DNA of 64,000 nucleotides from Aerococcaceae bacterium DSM 111022. GTDB taxonomy: Bacteria > Bacillota > Bacilli > Lactobacillales > Aerococcaceae. The stretch lies in contig JACBXO010000001.1 in the NCBI GenBank assembly GCA_015863195.1, positions 124,001-188,000 on the forward strand, in the 5' to 3' direction. How positions within the stretch are numbered: the first letter of the stretch is position 1; every line of letters begins with the position of its first letter. The notes beneath the pieces were generated by a model. That model saw only the letters and a list, made by a program, of their open reading frames with translations. It was not told where the DNA came from and searched no databases. A program made the position numbers and the translations under genes. Shown here one piece after another: positions 1 to 9,001 of this stretch.

Positions 1-456
1 GTGGTTCAAAAGAGATTAGTTTTGATGGAACCAGCTAACTCAATGAATCAATTAGAAAAAGCTGTTGCAAGCGGTGATTTTAGTCAAATTTATTTAGGGA
101 GTTATCTTGAAGAATCCAAATATATGGCTGGACTGCCATCTAGAGAAGACACAACTAAACTTTATGTGTGGGTAAGAAAACAAAATGATTTTGCAATTCG
201 TGAAAATTTAGCCATTATTTCACAACAATTATCTATTAATACAACTACTTTAAAATTACTATTTATGATGTTTTTTGAAGCAGGTTTTGTTACAATAGAC
301 AATGGTGTATTACACAATGTTGAAAAGATTCCAGAAGGTAAGACGGATCTAACAACCATGGATGCTTATTTAAAATATGAAGAAGCCATGAAAATAGAGA
401 AGTTAATGAATTTTGAACCAATTGATACAATAAAACAGATGTTTGAAGGGAAATGA
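1..456 (+). CDS. recJ: RecJ single-stranded-DNA exonuclease, C-terminal part (truncated by window edge)
   Basis: The reading frame is open from base 1 and ends at a TGA at 454-456, so only about the last 150 residues are visible and the true start lies upstream. The sequence resembles the extra C-terminal domain of Firmicutes RecJ, with the [20 protein letters not shown] segment typical of that tail. RecJ degrades single-stranded DNA 5' to 3' in recombination and base excision repair. The catalytic DHH domain is outside the window. Position directly before apt, with the stop almost touching the apt start, matches the recJ-apt order of many Firmicutes. The domain match is from memory, so identity is likely rather than certain. 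Confidence 0.8.
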   Translation: MVQKRLVLMEPANSMNQLEKAVASGDFSQIYLGSYLEESKYMAGLPSREDTTKLYVWVRKQNDFAIRENLAIISQQLSINTTTLKLLFMMFFEAGFVTIDNGVLHNVEKIPEGKTDLTTMDAYLKYEEAMKIEKLMNFEPIDTIKQMFEGK

Positions 457-461
457 CGATA

Positions 462-974
462 ATGAATTTAGAAAACTATATTGCTCGCGTTGATAATTAT
501 CCAACGGAAGGGGTAATCTTTAGAGATATCACTCCTTTAATGGCAGATGGAGAGGCATACCGCTATTCAGTAGATAAAATGGTAGAATATGCGAAATCTT
601 TAGATGTAGATGTAATTGCTGGTCCAGAAGCGCGTGGCTTTATTTTTGGTTGTCCAGTTGCAACAGATTTAGGCGTTGGATTTGTTCCAGTTCGTAAACC
701 TAAAAAATTACCTCGAAAAACGATTGAGGTAGCATACGACTTAGAATATGGTTCAAATGTATTAACAATGCATGAAGATGCAATTAAACCTGGTCAACGT
801 GTTTTAATCGTTGATGACTTATTAGCGACAGGTGGAACTGTTAAAGCAGCGATCGATTTAGTTGAAAAACTAGGTGGAATTGTTGCTGGATGTGCTTTCT
901 TAATCGAATTAGATGAATTAGAAGGCGGAAAATTATTAGAAGGCTACGATTACCAAACATTATTACACTACTAA
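462..974 (+). CDS. apt: Adenine phosphoribosyltransferase
   Basis: Salvages adenine: adenine plus PRPP gives AMP and pyrophosphate in the cytoplasm. The 170-residue protein has the usual Apt length. It carries the N-terminal [15 protein letters not shown] motif, the [10 protein letters not shown] loop and the PRPP-binding [13 protein letters not shown] motif. An ATG at 453 is also in frame, but GAAGGG at 445-450 sits only 2 nt before it and 11 nt before the ATG at 462. The later start gives MNLENYIA, which fits the family, so I chose it. It follows recJ with almost no gap and is followed by a terminator. Confidence 0.95.
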   Translation: MNLENYIARVDNYPTEGVIFRDITPLMADGEAYRYSVDKMVEYAKSLDVDVIAGPEARGFIFGCPVATDLGVGFVPVRKPKKLPRKTIEVAYDLEYGSNVLTMHEDAIKPGQRVLIVDDLLATGGTVKAAIDLVEKLGGIVAGCAFLIELDELEGGKLLEGYDYQTLLHY

Positions 975-982
975 AAAAAGAT

Positions 983-1016
983 ACTATCCCAGCATTCTAG
1001 TTGGGATAGTTTTTAT
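983..1016 (+). terminator. Rho-independent terminator after apt
   Basis: ACTATCCCA pairs with TGGGATAGT over a 10-nt loop and is followed by TTTT. Confidence 0.85.
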
Positions 1017-1021
1017 CCAAA

Positions 1022-1053
1022 AAAGAACCAGATGAACAAAATCATCTGGTTTC
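1022..1053 (-). terminator. Terminator of lexA (minus strand)
   Basis: AACCAGATGA pairs with TCATCTGGTT. Read on the minus strand, the stem is followed by a run of T, which fits the end of lexA. Confidence 0.75.
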
Positions 1054-1063
1054 AAATTATTCA

Positions 1064-1681
1064 TTAAAATTCGCGGAATAAGCTAACGACTTTTCCTAAA
1101 ATTGTAACATTATTTAATATAATATCATCCATGTCATCATTTTCTGGGCGTAATATATAGTGATCTGATTTTTTGAAGAAAGTTTTACAAGTAGCTTCAT
1201 CTTCATCCGTCATCGCAACAACAATGTCACCATTATTTGCTGAAGGTTGGCGTCTGACGGTAATTAAATCACCATCCATAATACCAATATTAATCATAGA
1301 TTCACCGTCGATTTCAAGCATAAACAAATCACTCGCATCAAAATGATCTAAATTTGGTGGAACAGGGAAATATTCACTCGCTTCTTCAACAGCTAAAATT
1401 GGTGTCCCAGCTGCTACACGACCAAGTAATGGAATTTTATCAGGTTCAATGTCTAACACTGATAAAGCTAAATCAGTTAATTCGATAGCTCGAGTTTTAC
1501 TCGCATCACGTGAAATATAACCAGCTTTTTCTAATCTTGATAAATGTCCATGGACGGTAGAGGTTGATGCCAAACCAACTTCGCTACCAATTTCACGAAC
1601 AGTTGGAGGATAACCATTTGATTGAATCGCTTGATATATGCATTCAAGAATGGCATATTGTTTAGTAGTTACTGTTTTCAT
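1064..1681 (-). CDS. lexA: LexA SOS repressor
   Basis: Represses DNA-damage genes and self-cleaves when RecA filaments form. The 205-residue protein has an N-terminal winged helix ([16 protein letters not shown]) and a C-terminal S24 protease domain. Visible features are the Ala-Gly cleavage site in GRVAAGTP, the catalytic Ser in GESM and the Lys in the ITVRRQ segment. Upstream in-frame codons would add 20 residues, but the ATG at 1679-1681 follows GGAAAGAG and gives the canonical MKTVTTKQ start. An SOS box at 1739-1752 overlaps the probable -35, so the gene is probably autoregulated. It is divergent from ynzC, as in Bacillus-type SOS loci, but yneA and yneB are absent here. Confidence 0.97.
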   Translation of the reverse strand: MKTVTTKQYAILECIYQAIQSNGYPPTVREIGSEVGLASTSTVHGHLSRLEKAGYISRDASKTRAIELTDLALSVLDIEPDKIPLLGRVAAGTPILAVEEASEYFPVPPNLDHFDASDLFMLEIDGESMINIGIMDGDLITVRRQPSANNGDIVVAMTDEDEATCKTFFKKSDHYILRPENDDMDDIILNNVTILGKVVSLFREF

Positions 1682-1712
1682 GGGTCTCAACTCTTTCCTA
1701 ATTGTTGAGTTA

Positions 1713-1741
1713 ATTATAACAAAACTAAAAGTCGCATGCAA
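1713..1741 (-). promoter_or_regulatory. lexA promoter
   Basis: On the minus strand, TTGCAT (plus 1736-1741) lies 17 nt upstream of TATAAT (plus 1713-1718). The -35 overlaps the SOS box. Confidence 0.6.
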
Positions 1742-1752
1742 ACAAATGTTCG
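1739..1752. promoter_or_regulatory. SOS box (LexA operator) between lexA and ynzC
   Basis: CAAACAAATGTTCG differs at one position from the Gram-positive consensus CGAACnnnnGTTCG. It lies between the divergent lexA and ynzC genes, a standard place for it. Confidence 0.85.
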
Positions 1753-1767
1753 CAAAAGGAGAAATAG

Positions 1768-2013
1768 ATGTTACACGAAGATAAATTAAAACGAATCAGT
1801 GAATTAGGCCGTAAGAAAAAAGCTGAAGGATTGACAGAAGCTGAAACTAAAGAACAAGAAGCATTACGTGAAGAATATTTAAAAAACTTCCGTCGCGCCT
1901 TTAAAAAGAATGTTGAAGGTATCAAAGTGGTCGATCCAGAGGGAAATGACCTAACTTCAGAAAAAGTTAAAGAAATTCAAAGAGATAATGGTTTAAGATC
2001 AGAGGAAGATTAA
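1768..2013 (+). CDS. ynzC: UPF0291 (DUF896) family protein YnzC
   Basis: An 81-residue, highly charged, mostly helical cytoplasmic protein. The N-terminal half, with [19 protein letters not shown] followed by [14 protein letters not shown], is the conserved signature of the DUF896/YnzC family. No enzymatic role is established. In Bacillus the gene belongs to the SOS-controlled yneA operon. Here it lies directly downstream of the SOS box, with GGAG 8 nt before the ATG, so damage induction is likely. That regulation is inferred from position. Confidence 0.88.
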   Translation: MLHEDKLKRISELGRKKKAEGLTEAETKEQEALREEYLKNFRRAFKKNVEGIKVVDPEGNDLTSEKVKEIQRDNGLRSEED

Positions 2014-2088
2014 TGCTATCTTGCTTAGACCTTCGCAATCTGATAATATTATAAGAGAAAATTTACTCATACTTAAGGAGAGATACAT

Positions 2089-2301
2089 TTGGAAACTTGG
2101 ATTTGGATTTTAATTGTAATTGTTGCTTTAATTGCTGGTTTAGTAATCGGCTTTTTCGCAGCACGTAAATATATGACAGAATATTTTAAAGAAAACCCAC
2201 CCATTGATGAGCGTATGATTGTTCAAATGATGACACAAATGGGCAGAAAGCCGTCTGCGAAGCAAGTTCAACAGATCATGAACTCGATGAAACAGCGGTA
2301 G
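2089..2301 (+). CDS. yneF: UPF0154 small membrane protein YneF
   Basis: A 70-residue protein with one N-terminal membrane helix (roughly residues 4-25) and a cytoplasmic tail. PPIDERMIVQMMTQMGRKPS, followed by a KQVQQI segment, is the UPF0154 signature. The start is TTG at 2089, with AAGGAG at 2075-2080 giving 8-nt spacing. Function is unknown. Its place two genes from lexA matches the Bacillus order lexA-yneA-yneB-ynzC-tkt-yneE-yneF with the middle genes lost. Confidence 0.88.
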   Translation: METWIWILIVIVALIAGLVIGFFAARKYMTEYFKENPPIDERMIVQMMTQMGRKPSAKQVQQIMNSMKQR

Positions 2302-2365
2302 GACGAGCTTTCATGTCCTTTCAAAAGTTTAGTTAAGGCTAAATATTTCGGCCAAAAAGGTGCTA

Positions 2366-2383
2366 GGGGTCATTTTGGGGTCA
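2366..2383. repeat. Short direct repeats beside the recombinase remnant
   Basis: GGGGTCA occurs at 2366 and again at 2377, 11 bp apart and just beyond the end of the recombinase remnant. This is where arm-type integrase sites are often found. The function is inferred. Confidence 0.35.
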
Positions 2384-2386
2384 AAA

Positions 2387-2660
2387 TTAAATTATTTTAT
2401 AAGTCTGAATTACCGATTTTAGCTCGGAATCCATCTTGCTTGTGAAATGTCCGTACACCTCATCTATCATTTTTGTAGATGAATGACCAACATGTTTAGC
2501 AATTAACTCTTTATCCACTTTATTTTCTACCATGCGTGTAATGAATGTATGTCTGAAAATATGAGTGGATATTTTTTGCCTTCAATGTTAGTAGATATAT
2601 ATTTTAAGTTGATTATTATCTTATAAAGAGTCATTTGCAATCTATTACTTTAAGATATGT
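2387..2660 (-). pseudogene. Decayed tyrosine recombinase (phage-type integrase), C-terminal fragment
   Basis: Read on the minus strand, 2578 down to 2387 translates to a recombinase C-terminus with the H-x-x-R pair in THIFRHTFITR, the second catalytic His region in KHVGHSST and the nucleophile Tyr in DEVYGHF, ending at a TAA. Upstream, the frame is broken at the poly-A run near 2571-2577. Restoring one A joins it to NLKYISTNIEGKK, a plausible continuation. Stops then close that frame near 2665 and no N-terminal domain is present. It is therefore a frameshifted, truncated relic of an integrated element, not a working gene. No att repeat was identified. Confidence 0.75.
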
Positions 2661-2682
2661 AAAATAATAAAATTATCTAATG

Positions 2683-2790
2683 CTACGGTTTGCTATCTAC
2701 AATTCTTTTTAACAGCCAGATGAATCTAGAAAAGAGCGCACCTAACAATATACTTCCTAAAATTTGATTAAATACACCAAATTCTGCCAT
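2683..2790 (-). CDS. Possible 35-residue single-span membrane peptide
   Basis: A short frame starts at ATG (plus 2788-2790) and reads MAEFGVFNQILGSILLGALF, then a basic tail ending DSKP. It has one hydrophobic segment followed by Arg/Lys. A GAGG motif lies very close upstream, so translation is uncertain. It resembles in general form small hydrophobic toxin-like or holin-like peptides and sits beside the recombinase relic. I do not recognise a family, and it may be chance. Confidence 0.25.
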   Translation of the reverse strand: MAEFGVFNQILGSILLGALFSRFIWLLKRIVDSKP

Positions 2791-2848
2791 ATCCTCGTTC
2801 GAAACCACTCCACTATAGACTTGCTAGAGTGTATGGGATGCTTGTAAT

Positions 2849-3178
2849 CTATTTCTCTTTTAGTTCCTTTAATAGATCAAACTGAATTTGTCTTAGAATG
2901 ACTTTTTCACGGTAATTTTCAATTAAAAAATGTAACCCTATACCAATTAAAACATGGAATAAAATATTGATAATGACAAATAATATATATGAACCTAAGC
3001 CGATTTCGATTTTTATATAGGCGGAACGGCCGCTATTGAATCCTATAAAAAATCTTTGAGCCCATCGGAACCATTGATAAGCCGCAATTGACGTTGCAAG
3101 AAAATTAAAGGATAAACAAATAATTGCTGCAATTTTGTAGTTTTTTGTTTTTTCAGCTGTATCTTCATAAAAATTCAT
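2849..3178 (-). CDS. Hypothetical small membrane protein
   Basis: I do not recognise this 109-residue protein. It starts at an ATG preceded by a perfect AGGAGG 7 nt upstream, so it is probably translated. A short charged N-terminus is followed by a hydrophobic helix (about residues 15-35), a loop rich in aromatic and basic residues, a second long hydrophobic segment (about 60-87) and a charged tail (LRQIQFDLLKELKEK). Two to three membrane spans are likely. It lies alone between the recombinase relic and plsC, so it may be accessory cargo. No function can be assigned. Confidence 0.6.
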   Translation of the reverse strand: MNFYEDTAEKTKNYKIAAIICLSFNFLATSIAAYQWFRWAQRFFIGFNSGRSAYIKIEIGLGSYILFVIINILFHVLIGIGLHFLIENYREKVILRQIQFDLLKELKEK

Positions 3179-3586
3179 TAATATACCTCCTAATTGATCA
3201 TCTTATATAATTACATAAATATAATTCAACAACAGTTCTAGCATGTAAGAATTGCAAATTTTACACAACCATTTTTCGCCTCTATAACTTCCTATTATAA
3301 TTTATATTATCATACAACTGAAATGTAATAAATAAATTTGTTGATAGCGTTTACAATTAACTGACTCTTAGCTACAAACTAAATAGTTATCTACACTGCA
3401 GAAATGAAGGAACGAAGTTTAATGACTGAAAAAAATTAACACGAGTCCAATCTCATTCATTACAGGAAGCATTACCTTTATTTATTCATCAAATTATATT
3501 ATTTTTTACAAGAAAAATAACGATTATGCACAAAATACAACCCACAAATCCTCAAATTCCCCAAAACAAACTTTTAACCAAATAAA
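3179..3586. other. AT-rich gap without a gene
   Basis: No supported reading frame or RNA gene is visible. The only recognisable sites are a cre-like sequence at 3342-3355 and the terminator at its right edge. Confidence 0.5.
3342..3355. promoter_or_regulatory. Possible catabolite-responsive element (cre)
   Basis: TGATAGCGTTTACA matches the CcpA consensus TGWAANCGNTNWCA at 13 of 14 positions. It lies about 165 bp upstream of the minus-strand membrane protein, and its target is unclear. Confidence 0.35.
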
Positions 3587-3626
3587 AACTGAGCAGCTAA
3601 CCTAATGGTCAACTACTCAGCTTTAT
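3586..3626. terminator. Terminator of plsC, possibly bidirectional
   Basis: CTGAGCAGCT pairs imperfectly with AACTACTCAG. The minus-strand reading ends in a T-rich tract after the plsC stop codon. Confidence 0.65.
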
Positions 3627-3627
3627 T

Positions 3628-4269
3628 TTATTGCTTAATTTTCCCATGAATAGCGGGATCGTAGACATATTCTGGGTCTAATTTTGCATCCAAACTAACA
3701 AAAGCTTCGACAATTTTTTGATCGACTTCAGCTAATTTAGCTTTGTTATATTTCACATCTGGTTCAAAAGGAATAGGCTCGCCGAAGTAAATTTTTGTTT
3801 TCTTGCGGCCAAAAAATGCTTTCCAACCAATGGGAGGTTGAATCGCGATAGGAATAATATCTTTTTTACTCATACGTTGGATGAAGGCAGTTCCACCTTT
3901 GATTTCGGTAGAGTGTCTTGTTCCGGAAGGGAAAATACCAAAGTCTCGTTCTCCTTCTTCCAACACTGAAATTGCTGATTTAATCGCTTGACGGCCCGGT
4001 TTTTCACGGTTTACGGGAATCATGCCAGCCTCAATCATCGCTTTTCCAAAAACAGGAATATCAAAAAGGCTCTCTTTTGCCATAAACGCTAATAAACGGG
4101 GTTTAATGATATTGGCAATAATAAAAGGATCCCAATTTGAACGGTGTGTCGAAGCTAAGATGACATTTCGATCCTCAGGAAGATTTTCTAAACCATAAAC
4201 TTCAGGTTTTCCATTAAATATATATAAAATTAATTTAGCAATAAATAAAATTGAATTGTAAATAAACAT
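3628..4269 (-). CDS. plsC: 1-acyl-sn-glycerol-3-phosphate acyltransferase (PlsC family)
   Basis: Adds the second acyl chain to lysophosphatidic acid in phospholipid synthesis at the membrane. The 213-residue protein starts with a hydrophobic segment (FIYNSILFIAKLILYIF). It contains acyltransferase block I as STHRSNWDP (the H-x4-D catalytic pair), the GMIPVNRE block and the FPSGTR substrate-binding block. Length and block order are typical of the family. It is a single gene with its own terminator. The assignment to AGPAT rather than another glycerolipid acyltransferase rests on the motifs only. Confidence 0.9.
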   Translation of the reverse strand: MFIYNSILFIAKLILYIFNGKPEVYGLENLPEDRNVILASTHRSNWDPFIIANIIKPRLLAFMAKESLFDIPVFGKAMIEAGMIPVNREKPGRQAIKSAISVLEEGERDFGIFPSGTRHSTEIKGGTAFIQRMSKKDIIPIAIQPPIGWKAFFGRKKTKIYFGEPIPFEPDVKYNKAKLAEVDQKIVEAFVSLDAKLDPEYVYDPAIHGKIKQ

Positions 4270-4344
4270 CGTTGTTTGTCGTCCTTTCAGGTAAAATATA
4301 ATTAATAGCTATACTAATATATCATGAATGTAAGGAGTGAAACA

Positions 4345-5130
4345 ATGAAAAGTATAGAATTCAAACGAATAGTGCTCACTTTAGTAGCGTTATTTGTGAC
4401 AGTAACTTCGACTAGCAGTGTCATCAATGCTCAGTCAGTGAAATTGTTAAATACTTATCCCAGTGATTCGACAGCATTCACCCAAGGATTGGAATTGAAT
4501 AGTTGTGATGAATTAATCATTGGAACCGGTCTTTACGGCGAATCAAAATTAGGGCAGCTGAATTTAAAAAATGGTGAAATTGAACTATTGGATACATTAG
4601 AAGACAACTTTTTTGGTGAAGGAATTACCCATACTCCAGATGCCTTATGGCAAATGACTTGGCGTGAGAATACCGCGTTTAAACGCGATCTGGAAACTTA
4701 TGAAATCATTGACACAGCGAATTATGAAGAAGAAGGTTGGGGCATAGCCTATGATTTTGACCGGGACATTATCTGGCATTCAGATGGAACCGATACTCTT
4801 TATAAACGTGACAGCCATACTTTCCAAAAAATCGGAGAAATTAACGTAATTGAAAATGCTTTGAAAGTCGATAAATTGAACGAATTAGAGTATGCAGAGG
4901 GTGCAATTTACGCGAATATTTGGTATGATACGACTATTGTCAAAATCGATCCTGATTCAGGAGAAGTATTAGCGAGATATGATGTGGCACCTCTTTTAGA
5001 GGAGGAGCTGACAGAAGAGGAATTAGAAGAAATTGATTCTTTGAATGGAATCGCGCATATTGAAGATAATCGATTTTACATTACCGGAAAATTATACCCA
5101 TATATATTTGAAGTCGAGTTAGTCGACTAG
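4345..5130 (+). CDS. Secreted glutaminyl-peptide cyclotransferase-like protein
   Basis: The 261-residue product has a signal peptide (residues 1 to about 28, ending VINA before Gln). The mature part resembles the plant-type glutamine cyclotransferase beta-propeller family, with FTQGLEL near its start, FGEGITH in the middle and LNELEYAEGAIYANIWY followed by IDP further on. Such enzymes convert N-terminal Gln to pyroglutamate, but the role of bacterial members is not well established. An ATG at 4324 is in frame, but AAGGAG at 4332-4337 fits the ATG at 4345. It ends 12 nt before tgt, so the two may be cotranscribed. Confidence 0.78.
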   Translation: MKSIEFKRIVLTLVALFVTVTSTSSVINAQSVKLLNTYPSDSTAFTQGLELNSCDELIIGTGLYGESKLGQLNLKNGEIELLDTLEDNFFGEGITHTPDALWQMTWRENTAFKRDLETYEIIDTANYEEEGWGIAYDFDRDIIWHSDGTDTLYKRDSHTFQKIGEINVIENALKVDKLNELEYAEGAIYANIWYDTTIVKIDPDSGEVLARYDVAPLLEEELTEEELEEIDSLNGIAHIEDNRFYITGKLYPYIFEVELVD

Positions 5131-6288
<1,158 letters not shown>

Positions 6289-6361
6289 CCGAATATATAA
6301 AAACTAGCCAATGCTTAAAAACTTTGATAGAATAAGTATATTCGAATAGGAGAGGTGAATA

Positions 6362-6703
6362 ATGGAATTAATTGCAAGCTTTTTACCAATTATCTTAATG
6401 GTTGTTGTGTTTTATTTCTTATTAATTAGACCACAACAAAAACAGGTTAAAGAAAAACAAAACATGTTAAATCAAATGAAACCAGGTGACACAGTTGTTA
6501 CTATCGGTGGATTACACGGTGTTGTAGACGAGGTAAGCCAATCAAGCAACACAGTTGTTTTAGACTGTGAAGGAGTTTACTTAACATTTGCCTTTAACGC
6601 AATTGCCAGCGTTAAAGAAGGCGGCAATATCGTTGAACGTCAAGAAGAAATCGCAGAAGCAAACGCAGAAGCTTTAGAAGACTATCAAGACGAACAAGCA
6701 TAA
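6362..6703 (+). CDS. yajC: Preprotein translocase accessory subunit YajC
   Basis: Small component associated with SecDF-SecYEG. The 113-residue protein has one N-terminal membrane helix (about residues 4-23) ending in FLLIRPQQKQ, the YajC signature. A cytoplasmic domain follows with GDTVVTIGGLHGVV, then an acidic C-terminal tail. AGGAGAGG stands upstream of the ATG. It follows tgt, as in many genomes, and is closed by a strong terminator. Confidence 0.95.
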   Translation: MELIASFLPIILMVVVFYFLLIRPQQKQVKEKQNMLNQMKPGDTVVTIGGLHGVVDEVSQSSNTVVLDCEGVYLTFAFNAIASVKEGGNIVERQEEIAEANAEALEDYQDEQA

Positions 6704-6713
6704 TTAAAAATTT

Positions 6714-6746
6714 AAACGTCATTTGCTCAGGCAGATGGCGTTTTTT
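6714..6746 (+). terminator. Terminator after yajC
   Basis: AAACGTCATTTGC pairs with GCAGATGGCGTTT and is followed by T residues. Confidence 0.85.
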
Positions 6747-6875
6747 ATTTTTTAAAAGTATAGCAGGCCATATAATAGAATTAAAACTCCGATCTTTGTA
6801 AAAAAATATAAACAGATTATAAATCTTGAGCTTGATAAAACGTTTTCTTAAATAAAATAGCAAAAAATGTTTAAA

Positions 6876-6940
6876 ATTCGAGATAAAAGTGTTGACTTCG
6901 AGATAATTCATATGCTATTATATATCTCGAGTTCGAAATA
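6876..6940 (+). promoter_or_regulatory. Nitroreductase promoter with MhqR-like operator
   Basis: TTGACT (6892-6897) and TATTAT (6916-6921) are 18 nt apart, with an extended-10 TG. The inverted repeat TATCTCGAGTTCGAAATA (6923-6940) overlaps the start region. It is very close to the Bacillus MhqR operator as I recall it (TATCTCGAATTCGAGATA, 16 of 18). Half sites TTCGAGATA also occur at 6877-6885 and 6897-6905. The regulator itself is not in the window. Confidence 0.65.
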
Positions 6941-6978
6941 AGACGAACGAAAAATACATTTATAGAGGAGACTTAATT

Positions 6979-7578
6979 ATGTCAACATTTTTAGAATTAG
7001 TAAAAAACCGCCGTACTCAATATGCAATTGGTAACAACACAGAATTAACAAACGAAGCAATTGCAGAACGTATTACAGAAATCGTAAGAGACGTTCCAAC
7101 AGCAAGCAATAGCCAAACTACTCGTATCGCAATTATATTTGGTGAAGAAAATGTTAAATTATGGGACCACATCTTAGACGTTCAAAAAGACGTATTACAA
7201 GGTGAAATGTGGGATATGATGTCAGGTGTTATGGAAGGTGCTAAAGGCGGAGTAGGTACAGTACTATTCTTCGAAGACCTTGATGCAGTTGAAGCAATGC
7301 CAACAAGCCCATCACGTGTTGAAGTTTACAAACAAAACAACAACGCTAACGCACAATATGCTGTATGGTTAGGCTTAACTGACTTAGGTTTAGGTGGATC
7401 ATTACAACATATGAACGTTGGCTATGAGCAAGGATTCGACAAATCAGTTAAAGAATTATTAGGTTTACCTGAGCGTTGGGAATTACAAGCACAAATGCCA
7501 TTTGGTTCAATCGAAGGTGAAAACGCACCTAAAGAATACATCGCTGATAGCGACCGTGTAGTTGTTTTAGGTAACTAA
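6979..7578 (+). CDS. Nitroreductase family protein (MhqN/YdgI-like)
   Basis: A 199-residue FMN-dependent oxidoreductase of the nitroreductase superfamily. It begins FLELVKNRRTQYAIG, whose Arg residues are the usual FMN phosphate contacts. It contains SNSQTTR in the cofactor site and the hydrophobic GLTDLGLGGSLQHMN segment near the C-terminus. Such enzymes reduce quinones or nitro-compounds. The MhqR-like inverted repeat in its promoter points to induction by quinone or electrophile stress. Several half sites suggest tight control. The substrate cannot be read from sequence, and fatty-acid-responsive relatives exist. Confidence 0.87.
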   Translation: MSTFLELVKNRRTQYAIGNNTELTNEAIAERITEIVRDVPTASNSQTTRIAIIFGEENVKLWDHILDVQKDVLQGEMWDMMSGVMEGAKGGVGTVLFFEDLDAVEAMPTSPSRVEVYKQNNNANAQYAVWLGLTDLGLGGSLQHMNVGYEQGFDKSVKELLGLPERWELQAQMPFGSIEGENAPKEYIADSDRVVVLGN

Positions 7579-7602
7579 TTTTAGATTAATCTAACCTATC
7601 TG

Positions 7603-7632
7603 AGCACTTCCTTAATTGGGAGTGCTTTTTAT
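7603..7632 (+). terminator. Terminator after nitroreductase gene
   Basis: AGCACTTCC pairs with GGGAGTGCT and is followed by TTTT. Confidence 0.85.
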
Positions 7633-7758
7633 TATCCAAAATTTTGATTATTTCTTTGTCATTAGACTAAAAACAAACCGCGAGCGCTTGCTTTTTCGAA
7701 TCGGAGTTTGTTCGAGTATATTTATGCCATAATTTTTCTATAATTTTAGTGGCATATG

Positions 7759-7778
7759 CGAACGAATGTTTGTATAAT
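7759..7778 (+). promoter_or_regulatory. SOS box overlapping the dinB promoter
   Basis: CGAACGAATGTTTG (7759-7772) matches the LexA consensus CGAACnnnnGTTCG except at one base. It directly abuts the -10 TATAAT (7773-7778), so bound LexA would block polymerase. Confidence 0.88.
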
Positions 7779-7807
7779 AATGGTAATGAATTGAAGGAGT
7801 TGAGAGG

Positions 7808-8926
7808 ATGCAATATGGGATTTTAACATTTGAAGAGCCTCAACCGGATGTTAGTCGTAAAATTTTGCATGTGGATATGGATGCTTTTTATGCGAGTATT
7901 GAGGTGCGGGATAATCCGAAGTTAAGGGGGAAGCCGGTAGTTATTGCCAAGCATCCAAGGTTTACTGGTGGGCGCGGGATTGTGTCGACGTGTAATTATG
8001 AGGCGAGGAAATATGGGATTCATTCAGCGATGTCGTCTGCTGAGGCGTTTAAGCGTTGTCCTCATGCGGTTTTTGTTCCGGGCAGGCATGATGTTTACCG
8101 TGAAGTTTCTAAACAAATTCACCGTATTTATGAGCGTTTTACAGATATTTATGAGCCAATCGCTTTGGATGAGGCTTATTTAGATATTACGGATAATAAG
8201 TTAGGGATTAATAGTGGGACGATTATTGGGAAAATGATTCAACAACAAATTTATGAAGAAACGGGTTTAACGAGTTCGGTTGGCGTGTCGTATAATAAAT
8301 TTATTGCGAAAATCGCATCAGATTACCGGAAGCCGCATGGGATGACTGTGATTGAACCGAGTGAAGCGGTTGAGTTTTTAAAGACACTTGAAATCGGTGA
8401 TTTTCATGGGGTGGGGCGCAAATCGGTGCCACATTTTCATGAATTAGGCATTTATACGGGTGAAGATTTATATCAAATGTCTTTAGAGGATTTGATTAAG
8501 CATTTTGGTAAAATGGGGTATTCTTTATTTTTTAAAGTGCGAGGTATTCAAAATACGCCTGTCAAGCGCGACCGAGAGCGTAAATCTATTGGTAAAGAAA
8601 CGACATTTAGCCAATTTTTAAGTGAAGAAATTGAAGTGACGCGAGCTTTTGAAAGTTTAGCGAGCCGTGTTTCAGCTAATTTAATTGATAAGCAGCTTAA
8701 GGCTTTTACTGTGACGATAAAAATTCGTTATGATGATTTTGAAACGGTCACAAGGCAGTCAAAAACAGATGAGGCAATCAATAAAGAGGCTGATCTCTTA
8801 GATGTGGTCAGTGATTTGTGGCAAATTCATGGACATTTAGATAAGACGATTCGATTGCTTGGCGTTTCTGTTTCGAATTTTGAAGATCAAGATTATGTAC
8901 AAATCCCATTATTAGATGAATTTTAG
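7808..8926 (+). CDS. dinB: DNA polymerase IV (Y family)
   Basis: Error-prone translesion polymerase. The 372-residue protein has the palm catalytic motifs VDMDAFYAS near the N-terminus and ALDEAYLDIT about 100 residues later. It carries the helix-hairpin-helix segment GDFHGVGRKS and a little-finger domain. The C-terminal QIPLLDEF looks like a beta-clamp-binding motif. AAGGAG precedes the ATG. The SOS box over its promoter agrees with damage induction by relief of LexA, whose gene is 6 kb upstream. Confidence 0.97.
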   Translation: MQYGILTFEEPQPDVSRKILHVDMDAFYASIEVRDNPKLRGKPVVIAKHPRFTGGRGIVSTCNYEARKYGIHSAMSSAEAFKRCPHAVFVPGRHDVYREVSKQIHRIYERFTDIYEPIALDEAYLDITDNKLGINSGTIIGKMIQQQIYEETGLTSSVGVSYNKFIAKIASDYRKPHGMTVIEPSEAVEFLKTLEIGDFHGVGRKSVPHFHELGIYTGEDLYQMSLEDLIKHFGKMGYSLFFKVRGIQNTPVKRDRERKSIGKETTFSQFLSEEIEVTRAFESLASRVSANLIDKQLKAFTVTIKIRYDDFETVTRQSKTDEAINKEADLLDVVSDLWQIHGHLDKTIRLLGVSVSNFEDQDYVQIPLLDEF

Positions 8927-9001
8927 AGAGGAACAGGTGTGACATCTGTCCTATAAACTGTTATAATTTTAGAGTAAAGATTATAGTTTAGGGGTGAGAG
9001 T

